Of a stretch of DNA of 64,000 bases, positions 11,679-24,044 are shown in pieces. The DNA is from Rhynchosporium graminicola. Its lineage: Eukaryota; Ascomycota; Leotiomycetes; Helotiales; Ploettnerulaceae. A program made the translations under genes and the position numbers. The notes beneath the pieces were generated by a model that was not told the DNA's origin, did not search any database, and was given only the letters and a program-made list of their open reading frames with translations. The stretch is from NCBI GenBank assembly GCA_900074885.1, contig FJUW01000004.1, forward strand, positions 434,001-498,000, read 5' to 3'. Numbering within the stretch: position 1 is the first letter of the stretch; every line of letters begins with the position of its first letter.

Positions 11679-11908
11679 TATCGTACACTTTCACCTGTCA
11701 TATATAGTCACGTTATGTCTGATCACCTGCATAGCCTAGTATATACTCATATGATCTCCTTATATATTTAAAGTAAGCTTTCTCTCTTCCTTCTGAAAGG
11801 ATAACGCTCTCTATAATTAATATTTAAAGATAATTTTAATTCTCTATCTTCTAATACCTTAAAGTAATCTTTTATAACTAATAAAGCTTATCTTACTTTT
11901 ATACTATA
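11679..11908 (+). repeat. 5' LTR of Copia A
   Basis: 230 bp beginning TATCGTACACTTTCACC (RIP-altered TGTCG...) and ending ...TTTTATACTATA. Matches the reverse complement of the Copia B LTRs at 26008-26237 and 41233-41462 along its whole length. Confidence 0.85.
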
Positions 11909-12199
11909 GTTAAGAGCTATATATCAATATATCGCTTTTAAAGCTACCTGTTATATATATAGAAGTAAAGCTTTATTCTAGCTTTCGATTACTTAAGTTA
12001 CTTATTTAAGCCTTTTATAATATATTAATTAATATTCTATAAGCTCCTTATAGCTTTTTAATTACTTAATCATATCTTTCAAAGATCTTTCCGATAATTT
12101 ACTTAATCTTATTAATAAAATAGTCTATAAGAAGCTAAAGTAATAACTAGATTAGATTTCTTATATTTAATTTATAGATAGAATAATTAAAGTATAATA

Positions 12200-15100
12200 A
12201 TATATAGATCTAGATCTACTAGATTAAATATCTCCTACTAAGCTCCTTCAGATCAGACTATAATAGCTATAAGAGATCGCTAATAGTAAGAATCGAAGCT
12301 CTAAAGTAGATTTTAATATAGAAATAAAACCTTAGGAGCTTAAATTAATTAATTAAGCTAAAGAGCAGATTTCTAAGCTAACTAGAAGCACTCGAGATAC
12401 GAGTCAAGTGCTCGAGATAACTCTTATACGCCCTATCTTAGCTAAACTTAAAAAGCTAATTATAATTACTATAGTATCTCGAAAATCTGAAGCAGATATC
12501 GAAAACAAGTAATTTACACTCGATCTCGCTACCTATAGCTAAAAGGCTCTTACTTATACTAAAATCTATATATAGATTAAGAAGTTAATATTACTTACTT
12601 ATTTAGCTCTAGCGATTAAGAGATTACTAGTCGAAAAGAGAGTAAACCTTTAATACTTTCTTTAAGCCTTAAGATAAGAGCTCTATTAAACTAATACGAT
12701 TATTTAATCTAATATATAGAAAGCTTATAGACTTTATCTTACTATAGGAGTATCTACTAGAAGTAAAAGAAGAGGTAATAACTCGAATCCTTAGGCTTAA
12801 ATCGTTAAACTTTAAGCTTTAATTAGAGATTATATACTTTATAAGATCCTAGATATTAAAAGATCTCTTAGAATTATAGATTTCCTAAATATAATTAAAT
12901 CTTTCGATTATTTCTAAGTAAATAGCTTTCTAATTAAGTATTAAAGAGCTAAGCTATACGGAAAAGTCTCTTTATATACCCTTGAGGAGCTCGCAAAAGA
13001 GTTCTATATAAGTTAAGTTAATTATATATATTAGGAGTTTCAGAGTAATATAACTAAAAGTTAAAGCGTTTTCTTAACGCTCGGATCTCGAGGTACTACT
13101 AAAAATACCTTATCTAGCGTAACTACTAGGAGATAAGATCGAATCGAGTATATATACTCTTACTTAAAGGATAGACCTTATACTTAGAAACTAATAGACT
13201 ATATTAAATTATAGCTTATTATATATAAATAAGTCTATACTATTAGTAAAGATAATATTCTAATTATAATTAAAGCTTAAGATCTAGAGGTTAGTATAGT
13301 AATACGCTAACGATTTTTCTTTAGTATATAAAAAGATCTCCGAGCTAGCTATAGAATAGATTACCCGATCTCTTAAGTTACTTAAGATCTCTTTAGTAAA
13401 GTATTAAGAGATTTAAAGTATAAGTTAAGCTTCCTTAAGAATATCTTAAATAAAAATATAAAACGAAATAGAAAGAAAATAGAACTAGTTATTATACTCT
13501 TCTTAGATAATAATTAAGAGCTTATAGAATTACTAAGTATCGTTCTAGTTAAGAGTAGAGCTTATCCGCTTTCTTTATCTATCTTATTTAATAACTATAG
13601 ATTTATAAACCTAGTTAATAATCGTAATCTCTTAGTTAAAAGATCTTTTATTAAGTTAGAGATTAATAATTATATAAAGAGTAGAACTTCCTAAATCCCT
13701 ATTAATAAGCGCGGAACCCAGCTAATAAAAAGGGTCCTTTTAGGACTAGATAGAAAGTACTTTAATCTTAAGCTTTATAATATTATAATAATAGATAGTT
13801 TTTATACTAATATTATCTTAGAAGCTTAATTATTAGACTTAGGTATTTAGTACTATAGATTAGACTATACTTTATACTAAAGAGAAGAAGGAATTCTATA
13901 GATCTCTCACTTAGTTATTCGAAAGCTTAAACGAAAACAGAATCTAATATTCTTTAAATATAAAGCTTATTTAAACTATTTATCTTCAAAATAACTCTCT
14001 CCTTTAAGTATAATAAGTATAGTAATCTACTTAATATAAATTAATATATCTTTAGATATATCTATTAAAAGATCTATTACTAAATTAGCTTAAAGAGTAA
14101 TTAATAGAAAAGATTCTGAAAAGATATAATATCTAAGAGCTAGTTACTTTAAACTAGATACTCTTAGGAAGCTTATAAGCTACGCTTAAGGAGTTATAAT
14201 TACTAAAGAAGTAAGAAAGTATAAATACAAATATTATATAGTAATATATACTTTATAAAAGATCTCTAGATAGCTACTAGAAAAGAAATCCCCTTATCTA
14301 TTTTAGAGGATAATATAAGATCTATTCGACTATTTAGTAAACTAAGGGAGATTATAGTTACTTCTAATTAAGTGCGAATATAATAGACTAATTATTACTT
14401 TTACTTTAAAAACTAAGGAATACGATAAAATCTTCAAGTGTCTCGAAGCTTTCGAAGCTTAAGTAAGAAGGTAATTTAGCCTCGCTATCTGCATATTTAA
14501 ATATGATTAGAAGAAGGTAGTTATAGTAATTCAAGGATTTATATATTATTAAAAGTAGTATTTAAAGCTCGGAATCGAGATCGAGCTTTTACTAGCTTAT
14601 ACTTATAAGCTAAATAGCGGATTTAAAAGAGTAAGATTAGAAGTAATATCTAAAGGAATCTATATATAACTATTAGCTAATCTCCCAGATTTCCTAGGTC
14701 TTAAGTACACTTTAGCTACTACTTATCTATTTAATAGATTACTTAGGAGGAGGAACGATTAGAGATTACCTCTTAAAGAGAATAATAAATAGTTTTATAA
14801 CTATTTCCGATTTTACGATCTAGCTATTATTACTCGCTTAACTATAGATTTCAGACTAAATTAGAGCTTAATTTATATATATAGATATAAAGTATACTTA
14901 TTAACAAAGGAAAAGATAAAAAGATAAGAAAATCGAGCGTTAAAAATCTTAGTAAGAGCTTATATTAGGTATTTAGTTAGCTATATAGCTTCTAATATCT
15001 ATAAGATCTAGGTTCTTATACTTTAAAGGATTATTATTATATAGAATATATATTTTTATAAAGATAAATTCTATATCTTTCCGCTAGAGGAAAGAACTAT

Positions 15101-16628
15101 AATTACTAAAGAGAAAGCTTAAACGATCTGCGACCTTATTAAGGAAGCTGAAATTTAACTTATTTAAGCTTAGCTTCTTTAAAGTATTTCAGAAGATATC
15201 CCTAAAGAAGTCTCTTTAGAGATTAAGTTAAATAAAAGAAGATTAGAAGATCTCCTTAATCCTTTAGTTCGCTTTATAGAAGCTCGCGATACTCGAGAGA
15301 GTTAGAATCTAAGAGTAAAAGGAACTAATAACTCTTCTGAAGATTAGCTTATTTTCACTAGCTTTTAGACTCCGGATACTTCCCTATTAGTAGATATATA
15401 TAAGAAAAAGGTAATAAGGTAAAGTAATTATATATTAATCCTAGAGCTTATTATGAGTATAGTATAGAGCTTAAGGGAGCTAGCTATAAGTGAGGAAATA
15501 CTACTTATAGACTACGAAAGGAATATATAAATTAAGGATAAGTAATATACTTATTCTTCAACTGATTAGGTTACTAAAGAAGCGCTTATATTAATACCTC
15601 GATTATCTAATATCGAGATATAAATCTTATATAAACCTCTGCTAGAAGAGTATTAAGTAATTCTTAAGTCTTCGATTAATAAGTCAGATATAGAATCAGA
15701 TTCGATAAAATCTTCTAATAAATCTATCGATAGATTATGAGAGGAAGTACCTAGAATACGATTCGATATAACTTAGAGCTCAACTTCTATAAAGAAGCTT
15801 TTAAAAGTAAAGAAAAAAGCTATAAATAAGCTTAAGTATTTAAAAAGAGTAAATAGTACTCTAGTATTTCAGATTTTAAATACTATAATTACTTAAGGAC
15901 GCTTAAGATATATAGAGAACCCTTATCGAAAGATCGAGGGTAAATAAACTCGGGGTACTTAAGTAATAAACGATCTCTCTTATAAGGAACCTCTAAAATA
16001 TATTCTTAAGTTATAAATAGATCCTTATATTTCTATACTTATATCTAATTAGTATATAGGAGCAGAAGAAGATATTACTAATCTAAGAATAATATATAAA
16101 GTGATCTTAGTATCTTTTAAAATATACTAGATACTTAAACCGGATAACTTAATAATAGCTACTATTATAGAAGCTTAGTCTTGAAATATTAATAAAAAGC
16201 TTAAACTTCTAAGAATAAAAGTAGTTAATCTTCTACTGGAATTAAAGAGATTTAATAATCTTAAGAATTATCTAATAAAAGCTTAGTTTTCTGAAGATAT
16301 AGATCTAGAAATAGGAAATATAGAAAAATAGGGCTATTAGTAACTAGAGATATATAATTAGTATATAATATAAACGCTTATTCCTCTTATATAAGTTTTT
16401 AAAAATAAACCTAATGGGAATAGATATATTAAAAGATATCGATCTCGGATTATAGTTAGAGGTGATCTTTAAAGCGAAGTAACGATTATCTTAACTTATA
16501 CTAGTACACTTAACGCTAAATTATTTCGAATAGTAATAGCTCTTATAGTATACTTCGATCTAGAGATTAAGTACTTTAATATTATTAATATATTTATTAA
16601 TACTTTAAGAGATATTGAAAGAGAAAGA
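12200..16628 (+). pseudogene. Copia A gag-pol, RIP-inactivated and truncated
   Basis: The integrase zone (about 14105-14770) shows a degraded H..H..C..C lead and a core reading ..DLFDYLV..LLLI. and GIEIELLLAYTYKLNSG, matching the Copia integrase motif with APYTPxQNG. After it comes the fungal Copia phrase ARAYIRYLVSYIASNIYKI (about 14955-15012). Reverse transcriptase begins about 16395 and reads VRGDLQSE..ALIVYFDLEIKYFNIINIFIN before the break at 16628. Nearly every stop is TAA or TAG. Confidence 0.75.
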
Positions 16629-16994
16629 TATAACGTTCCTGGTTCTGACTAGTACGCGGTGTATAGGCTCGTTAGTTAGTATTAGCTATAAAGTAAAGTA
16701 AATAAGAAGTTCGGTTCTTAATTAGAATTAAGATATTATAAGCAGGTATTAATTACTATATGAATTTGAGCACGAAGCTCCTATCTAATAGCAGAAGTAC
16801 TAGTCTTATATAGAATCTTCGTTTCCTTATGCTAGCTATATAAGACTGTCTTACAGAGCGTGTAAGCTCTCGCGACCTATCTAGTAGTCTAGTATATCAC
16901 GTGATCCTAGATCACCTATAGCTAGTAGGGTAGTACTATTAGTATTCTGATACTAGGATAGTTCTAATACTGAGAACTTTACTAGTTCGTAATA
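16629..16994 (-). repeat. 3' LTR of Gypsy #1, internally deleted
   Basis: Homologous to the H LTRs, starting TATAACGTTCCTGG and ending TTCGTAATA. An internal deletion joins CCTATAGC to TAGTAGGGTAGTACT. It keeps the 10-bp palindrome ATCACGTGAT at 16896-16905. Confidence 0.85.
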
Positions 16995-17083
16995 CTATCC
17001 CCCTTCTATCTTAGCGTGTCCTTACGCTTAAGTACGCCTAAGGAAATATCAATAACTACTTATAGCTATCTCCTTCTTTTATT

Positions 17084-17660
17084 ATGCCCCCCGAACGCTT
17101 AACTAAATAAGTTAATTATATTATACTCGGAAGATAAATAGAATTAAGTAGTAAATTTATAATACTATATACTAGATATGAAAAGGCGGAATATAAAGAG
17201 TATATATTACCTCGCGACCTTAAACTAACCTAATATAGTTATTACGCCCGATTAAATAAATCTTATAATATTCGTATAAGGAACCGGATACTTATAGCTT
17301 CCGAATAAGAAAGTCTAGATTCTTAAATTAAAAAATTAGAAGATAAGGAAAACTTAGCTATAGCCGAGTTCTATACGCGGATTATAAGGTTAAAGAGATA
17401 GAAACGTTTCTTATACGAAAGGTAGTAAAAGATAATTACTATCGGTCTAAACTTAATAGCTAAGCTCGATACTCTTAAAGCTTTAGAAAAGGAAGAAAAG
17501 GAGAAATAAGAAAAGGAGAGAGTACTTAATAATACTAAGTTAGCGAGCGCAGAACCCTCTAGTTCCGACGTCCTTATCGACCCCTCGTTCGATCTAATAG
17601 TCGACTTTCCTTTCGATCCTACGGACTCGCTCTAAGTAGATCTGAGTTTTATCGATAGAA
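17084..17660 (+). pseudogene. Antisense accessory frame of the Gypsy #1/H family, copy 1
   Basis: Starts with an ATG about 90 bp inside the 3' LTR and runs about 190 codons in one frame, opposite to pol. The product would start MPPERLT and be rich in Lys, Glu and Arg, with a likely helical or coiled-coil centre (around RQKRFLYERQ and LDTLKALEKEEKEK, about 17400-17500) and an acidic tail. Stops are TAA or TAG. At one codon this copy has TAA where the homologous copy in H has CAA (51757-51759), a direct C-to-T RIP change. No known domain recognised. Confidence 0.6.
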
Positions 17661-17768
17661 ATTAGCTAGTAATACTAAGTAGTAAAAGCTTAACTTAAGT
17701 TCTTATATATTTTCTGAATATAAGTAGTTCTTCTATTTCACTAAGTATCTAATAATACCTTATTTATG

Positions 17769-17887
17769 CTAATAATCTAGTAGTTCCTCTATATCGTATT
17801 CTACGAGTAGGTTAACTAGTTTAGCGTATATCTTCGGGGCTAGTAGTACTCCTGATAGTGCTTTTTCTAATAAGGATATATAGAATA
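17769..17887 (-). pseudogene. C-terminal end of Gypsy #1 pol, next to the chromodomain
   Basis: Minus-strand frame reading SLLEKALSGVLLAPKIYAKL and ending EYDIEELLDY before a TAG at 17770, matching the post-integrase segment of fungal Gypsy pol and the start of a chromodomain (EYxVEEILDHR type). The frame continues past the stop in the other copies, so the TAG probably replaced CAG or TGG. Its upstream part was displaced by Copia E at 17888. Confidence 0.7.
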
Positions 17888-18359
17888 TGTTGGATTTGTA
17901 ACCAGTACCTTGGTCAGTTTTGCCTGCACTGGCATACACACCTTGTACCTTGTCAGTACATAGTTTTAGTACCTGGTTCAGTACCCTGCACATGTACCTT
18001 ATTGTACCTGGCACCTACACCCTGTACCTTGTCAACAGCCTGTACCCTGTATACTCTATTAGAGTTACTATGAAGGTTCTCGATAGAGTTCTACTACTCT
18101 CTAGTACGCATATCGTACTTCTAGAGGTTTCTACTGACGTACTACTGACGTAGTATGATTCTACGGTATACGTGTCTTCTTCTATAGAGTTCTGTATTAC
18201 GTAATATAGAATATTCTAGAGAGCTCACATAGCTATATAAGTAGCTAGAATCTCTCCTATAATTAGCTCTCTTCAAGCAAGTAAGCAAAGCAAGTCAAAT
18301 TAATCACCTATTATTCTATTATTCTGACCTTTAGCCGATTTCCACCCTCAATTTTCATA
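17888..18359 (+). repeat. 5' LTR of Copia E
   Basis: 472 bp, TGTTGGATTTGTAACC to TTTTCATA. Contains eight GTACC motifs within about 150 bp (17905-18052). Matches 23577-24044 and the reverse complement of 32162-32654. Confidence 0.92.
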
Positions 18360-19197
18360 TGGTAGCAATTCACTTAGTGAAATCAGCTAATCAGACGCTT
18401 CCTTCGATCGATCTCGCCTAAACTCGCTTCAATTACTCCTTACAGATAAAGGAGCTTACTAATAAGGCATTACTTAGTCGTTTTCAACGACTCTTTCGCA
18501 TAGAGCTAGCTAGTAAGCTAGCCCCTTTGAGCCCTACTAATACAGCTATAGCGAATCAGACTCGTGGCCCTTGACCCTAAGACGAAGTTGCAGGGAAATT
18601 ATAACTTGTAACCTCTCGAAGCCTTTGGAAGTGGAGACGACCTAGTGACCCTAGGTACGAAAGCTAAGATCTTATTCCAGGGTGCCTGTAGCTACTGCCG
18701 ACTTAGTTTAGAAGCTAGGCCTCGTTGAGCAGTAGTATATAGCTTCTGATCGCTATTTAGCTTAGTATATATCATAGGTCGGCTAATATAAGCTACTATT
18801 AAGTATAAGAAGCTATCCTCAGAGAGGGTTACTTAATAGTAGTACTTGAGGCGCTGTAAGGTAAAACTGGGCCTAGTAGTAAGGTCAATTCAATAGTAAA
18901 TACGACAGACGTAGTTGCCGTATACTACTATTGATTTTGACTAAGCGAAAAACTCGGTAAGATAGCAAGCTCGGCGTAGCTACTGTCTTTTTCAAGGGCA
19001 AGATAAGGTAAGTGTCTTTTCAAGCTACTTAGTAGCTTATACGAGTAAAAACTCGTACTTTCAAGACCTCTTAGTACTTAGTACTAAACTGCCTATAAGG
19101 AATCATATCTTCCTTCAAGGGAGATAAGCTAGTAGGCAGCTCTAACTAAATAGAGTAGCTTAATGCGGCTAGCCTCTATTTAGAGGTAAACGGCTAT
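18360..19197 (+). other. Untranslated leader of Copia E
   Basis: Begins with a primer-binding-like TGGTAGCAATTC directly after the LTR. No long frame. Likely holds packaging and translation signals of the element; nothing specific is recognisable. Confidence 0.6.
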
Positions 19198-22100
19198 ATG
19201 TCTTATATTGACGGTACTGAGACTAAGCCTAGCCGAGCTCTCTACTTCAAGTCAGAAGAACGTATTAACGCGAAAGGCGAAAAGAGAATAGATTATACTT
19301 CTTACTCTCCAGAGCTAGCGATTAAATACTATAAGAGACTAGCTGATTTTAAGCGTGCAAATAAGAAGGCTTTAGGCGCTATTAAGTCGATTATATCACT
19401 TGAAAACCTCGATAGATTCAAGGATAAGACTAGCGCAAAAGACCTATAGGAAGCTATTATAGCTACCTACGGTTCTACTAGCCTAGAGGAGATCAGTAGG
19501 CATATAAATCGTATTATCGATAATACCTACTCCTCTTATAAGAATATAGACGAGTATACTAGCGTAATTCAAGCTAGTTCAGTCTACCTAAAGCAGCTCA
19601 AGTGTGAGATTCTAAAGCCTATACTAGCTAGCCTTATATTTAAAGGTTTACCTAGTTCTTTTGATTCTTTTGCTTCTAGGAAGTACGAAGAAATCTCTAA
19701 TAACCTTTCTTCTATCGATATAGAAGGTTTAATAAGAGATCTTATATCAGAAGAGGCTAGAATGAATACTTCTACCGATTTACAAGCTAATAAGGCTTTT
19801 AAGGGGAAGAATTCGAAAGGCAGTAAGAAGTGTAGTCACTATAATAAAACAAACCATATAGACGCAAATTGCTATATAAAGCACCCTGAGCTAATACCTA
19901 ATAAATCGACTAATAATAAGAAGAAGTCGAAAGGTAAAGGCGCTAAAGAATCAAAAGAGGAGTCTACTAAGGCCCTTATGAGTTCTTTTAGTAGTACTAG
20001 TAGTAGTAGTAGTACAGCAGATCAAGCTTACGCTGCTATATATAACTATAGAATAGTACTCGATTCTGGCGCTTCTGAGCATTATATACCGAATAAAAGC
20101 TGGTTATTAGACTATAAACCTATATCTAAGAAGTCTATTACTATCGCTAATAGTGATATTTTGCTTATAATAGGTAGAGGAGATATCCCTATAATCACTA
20201 GGGAAAGCGATAAAGTACTTATTAAAGACGTAAATTACGTACCTAGCCTTAAAACTACTCTCCTAAGCTCTAAGGAACTGACTAATAAAGATTAGAAAGT
20301 TACTTTTAATAAAAAAGGTGTAAATATATCTAATAGCTCTATTAATATAGAAGCTAGATAGTATTATAATATATACTACTTAGAAGTAGACGTAAATCAT
20401 AAGCTGCTCGAGCCTGTGTCTTTTAAGGTAGACTCTAATAAAATTAGCAAATTAGACTTATATTATAAGCGTCTATTGTATACTAATAAGGAGTTTATCT
20501 ATAAGACTATAGAAGGATCTAAAGGATTAAAAATCCAAAAGGAGCTAGATTTATCTAACTGTTCTGCTTATAATAGTAGTAAAATACACGCTATAAGTAG
20601 TACTAAGCTTATATCGGATACCCCTCCGCTTACTATCTTTGATATAGATATAGCGGGCCCTTTTAAGATCAAAGGTCTAAAGGGAGAAAGATACTTCTTA
20701 ACTATTACCTATAGAGGCTCTAGAGCTATTTAAGTATACGCTCTAAAACATAAGGCTAATACGTACGATACCTTGATCGAGTGGTATAATATGATAACTA
20801 CTCAATTTAAGTAAGATATATCAAAAATCGTCGCTAAAATTAGAGCCTTAAAGCTAGATAACGCCGGGGAGTTTAAATCTAATAAATAGACTATCTTTTA
20901 TAAAGATAAAGGTATTATTTGTGAATATACTAGTCCTTACTCTCCTGAGCAAAACGGTATAGTAGAGCGTTTAAATCGATATCTTATAGAAAGGCTTATA
21001 GCTATCTATATAGATAAGAATATACCCTTATTCCTTTAGCTTCAAATAATCTAAGGAATAGCTCATATAAAGAATCGCTCTTATAATTCGGTTATTAAAA
21101 AGAGTCCTTTTGAAGTTCTCTTTAGTAAAAAGCCTACTCTTAATTATATTAGAGTATTAGGCTCTCTTACTCACGTTCTTATTAATAAAAGGACTAATAA
21201 GTTTGAAAATAAATCCGATAGAGGTATATACATTAAGTATAAGTCTGTAAATAACTTCTTAGTATATATACCTGAGAAGAGAGCTATTATAAGCTCTAAA
21301 AACGTCCTAATTAAGGAAGATTTAACCTTAAAGGATAAAGTAATCTCTAAGGAAGAATTAGAATCCTTTAAAGAGACACTTAATAATTGCGAGACCTCTA
21401 ACCGTTCAAATCGCGTGATTTCTTCACCTATAGATACTCCTAAATCAGACTTATTTAGGGCTGAAAACTCGGAGAAAATCGATAGTAAAATAGCTAATAA
21501 TTTATTAAATGAAGAAAAAGTTATAGAAGATATAGAAGTCGATCTCTTTAATAATATAGCCGAAGAAACACCTATAATAGAAATACCTAAACGAGGTATA
21601 AAACGTAGAAGGGACTACTCTAATTAGGTACCTAACGTTACTACTAGAAGTCACGCTAAAGACACTGATATAGCTTTAGCTATTCAGAATAATAAGCGAT
21701 TAATTCAAGAGCAGAAAGAGGCTTATAGCGTATATAAAAACGTTATTAACTTAGCTTGCTAAGCTTTTATTAGCTCTAAATCAAACGAAGAAATTAGGCT
21801 ATCACCTGATCCGGAAAGAATCCTTATTAAAAAGGATCCGGAAGTAGTTATCTACGAGCCTAAGAGCTATAAAGAAGCTATAAATAGTCCTTATAAGGAT
21901 TATTAGCTAAAAGCTATAAATAAAGAAATTGCCTCTCTTAAAAATTATAATACGTGGAAAGTAATCGATAGTAATACTAAGACTATAAAACTACTAAAAA
22001 CTCGCTAGGTCTATAAGATCAAAGAACTAGAGAGCGAGTACTACGAATTCAAAGCTAGATTCGTAGCTAAGGTGTTCAAGCAATTATACGGTATAAACTA

Positions 22101-23394
22101 CTTAGATATATACGCTAATGTAGTAAAGCAAATAGCTTGGCGTCTTATATTTGCCTTAGTAGTACTCTATAAGTGGTATATATATAAGATCGATATAATC
22201 TCCGCTTTTACACAGAGTGATATAGATATTAATACCTTATATATTTGCCCCCCGGAAGGCGTAGATTATTACGCTAATAAACTCCTCCTACTCTAGAAAG
22301 CGTTATATAGTCTTAAGCAATCAGCTAGACTATAGTTTATTACGCTTAAGGAGGTATTAGTTAATAAATTCGGATTTAAGTCAATCCTATCCGAAAATTG
22401 CATATTAGTTAATAAAGATCTTAAGATTATAATCTATATATACGTGGATAATCTAGCTCTAATTAGCCCTGATATAAGTACTATTAAGTCCTTAATTGAA
22501 GAATTAAAACACTTCTTTAAACTCAAGGACTTAGGGCTGATAAAAGACTATTTAGGCATTGAAATTAACTATAATAGAGATCAGGGCTATATGAAGCTCT
22601 ATCAAGCTAGCTATATAGAGAAGGTACTAGCTCGGTTTGACTTATCAGATTGTAAACCGAAGAATACGCCTATAGATTCAAAGGTCAAATTAGAACCTAA
22701 TCCTAACAAGGCTACTACGGAAGATATATTATAGTTTCAGCAAGTAATAGGCTGCTTACTATTCCTTACGCTAGCTACTAGGCCTGATATAACCTACGCT
22801 ATAATCAAATTAGCTAGGTTCTCTAGTAACCCTAGCGATACGTATATCTTAGCTGCAAAGAACGTACTTAGATACCTTAGAGGTTCTATTAAACTAGGCT
22901 TAGTTTATATTAATAGCTCTAGTAAATACGTTAGCGGATACTGCGATTCTGACTATGCCGGAGATATTGGTACGGCTAAGTCCACTAGCGGCTATTCCTT
23001 CTATATAGGAAGCTGCTTATTCTCTTGGAAGTCGAAGTTGCAATCGATTATAGCTCAGTCTACTACAGAAGCTGAATATATAGCTATTAATTCAGCAGTT
23101 AAAGAAGCAATCTATATAAGACAACTTCTTACCGAATTAGGCTATTACTTCCAAGAGAGGTTCCCGGTGTTTACTGATAATAACAGCGCTTTATTGCTCT
23201 CTAAAAACCCTCAATTCCATGAGAGAACTAAGCATATAGCTATGAAGTACCACTTTATTAGGGACCTAATTAATCAAGATACTATAGATTTGATCTATAT
23301 TAGTACTTTGAAGCAAAAGGCAGACGGGTTTACTAAAGCCCTAGATAGGCCTAAATTTAAGGAGTTTATAAAACACCTTGAACTAGCTTATTAG
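19198..23394 (+). pseudogene. Copia E gag-pol polyprotein, disrupted by stop codons
   Basis: One frame from ATG 19198 to TAG 23394, about 1,400 codons. Order: gag (about 19198-19830); a zinc knuckle with its second cysteine lost (CSHYNKTNHIDANC, about 19831); aspartic protease (VLDSGASEHY, about 20056-20085); GAG-pre-integrase (about 20450-20580); integrase core (DIAGPF about 20650, LDNAGEF about 20860, SPEQNGIVERLNR about 20945); reverse transcriptase, with the catalytic YVDD box changed to YVDN (about 22440), a G-to-A change; and RNase H (TKSTSGYSFY, QSTTEAEYIA, DNNSALLLSKNP, about 22975-23220). Stops such as TAG 19447 and TAG 20293 fit CAG or TGG origins. Inactive as it stands. Confidence 0.9.
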
Positions 23395-23576
23395 AGCTAG
23401 TAATTCAGATTGTTATAAGAGAATTAGGTTTATTTAACCTAGGAGGGTAGCTACGAGGTGGAATTTCAATTCATTATTATATTTCTTTAGTAATAATCCA
23501 AGGGTAGTCGATTAGTAATTTACCCTATATATAGTTCTGTTTTAAAACTGACTATAAGGCTCTGATTAAGGGAGCG

Positions 23577-24044
23577 TGTTGGATTTGTAACTAGTACCTT
23601 GGTTAGTTCTGCCTGTATTGGCATATACACCCTGTACCTTGTTAGTACATGGTCTTAGTACCTGGTTTAGTACCTTGCCCATGTACCTTGTTATACCTGG
23701 CACCTACACCCTGTACCTTATCAACAGCCTATACCCTGTATACTCTATTAGAGTTACTATGAAGGTTCTCGATAGAGTTCTACTACTCTCTAGTAAGAAT
23801 ATCATACTTCTAGAGGTTTCTACTGACGTACTACTGACGTAGTATGATTCTACGGTATACGTGTCTTCTTCTATGGAGTTCTGTATTACGTAGTATAGAA
23901 TATTCTAGAGAGCTCATATAGCTATATAAATAGCTAGAATCTCTCCTGTAGTTAGCTCTCTTCAAGCAAGCAAATCAAGTCAAATTGATCACGTATTATT
24001 CTGTTATTCTGACCTTTGGCCGATTTCCACCTTCAAATTTCACA
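23577..24044 (+). repeat. 3' LTR of Copia E
   Basis: 468 bp, TGTTGGATTTGTAACT to TTTCACA. Differs from the 5' LTR mainly by transitions, with a few small length changes. Confidence 0.92.

Larger units (their letters stand above)
11679..16628 (+). mobile_element. Copia A, 5' part of a Ty1/Copia retrotransposon
   Basis: The 5' LTR (11679-11908) is 230 bp, the same length and sequence family as both LTRs of Copia B. Gag-pol reads on the plus strand. Near the start of reverse transcriptase the element is interrupted at 16628 by the LTR of Gypsy #1. The missing 3' part does not reappear to the right of Gypsy #1, so it was deleted. Strongly RIP-mutated. Confidence 0.85.
16629..17887 (-). mobile_element. 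Gypsy #1, 3' end (3' LTR and terminal internal region)
   Basis: Left part of a minus-strand Gypsy element of the same family as #2 and H. The 3' LTR (16629-16994) is 366 bp and lacks about 130 internal bp relative to the 496-bp LTR of H. It is followed by the pyrimidine-rich complement of the polypurine tract (CTATCCCCCTTCTATCT), an antisense reading frame, and the C-terminal end of pol on the minus strand (up to 17887), where Copia E is inserted. RIP-mutated. Confidence 0.85.
17888..24044 (+). mobile_element. Copia E, full-length Ty1/Copia retrotransposon, lightly RIP-mutated
   Basis: Both LTRs are present (17888-18359 and 23577-24044; TGTTGG...CACA), with a probable primer-binding site TGGTAGCAATTC at 18360 and a single gag-pol frame. 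It is much less mutated than its neighbours: long open stretches, CA and TG still common. The 5-bp flanks differ (GAATA left, ATATA right) and belong to two different host elements, so the copy is probably a recombinant. An 840-bp leader separates the 5' LTR from gag. Confidence 0.92.

Noticed and set aside
17858..18153. Frames in the Copia E LTR (also at 23618-23842 and 32384-32632)
   Set aside because: They recur because the LTR recurs; they run over GTACC repeats and lack any protein motif, so they are not called genes.
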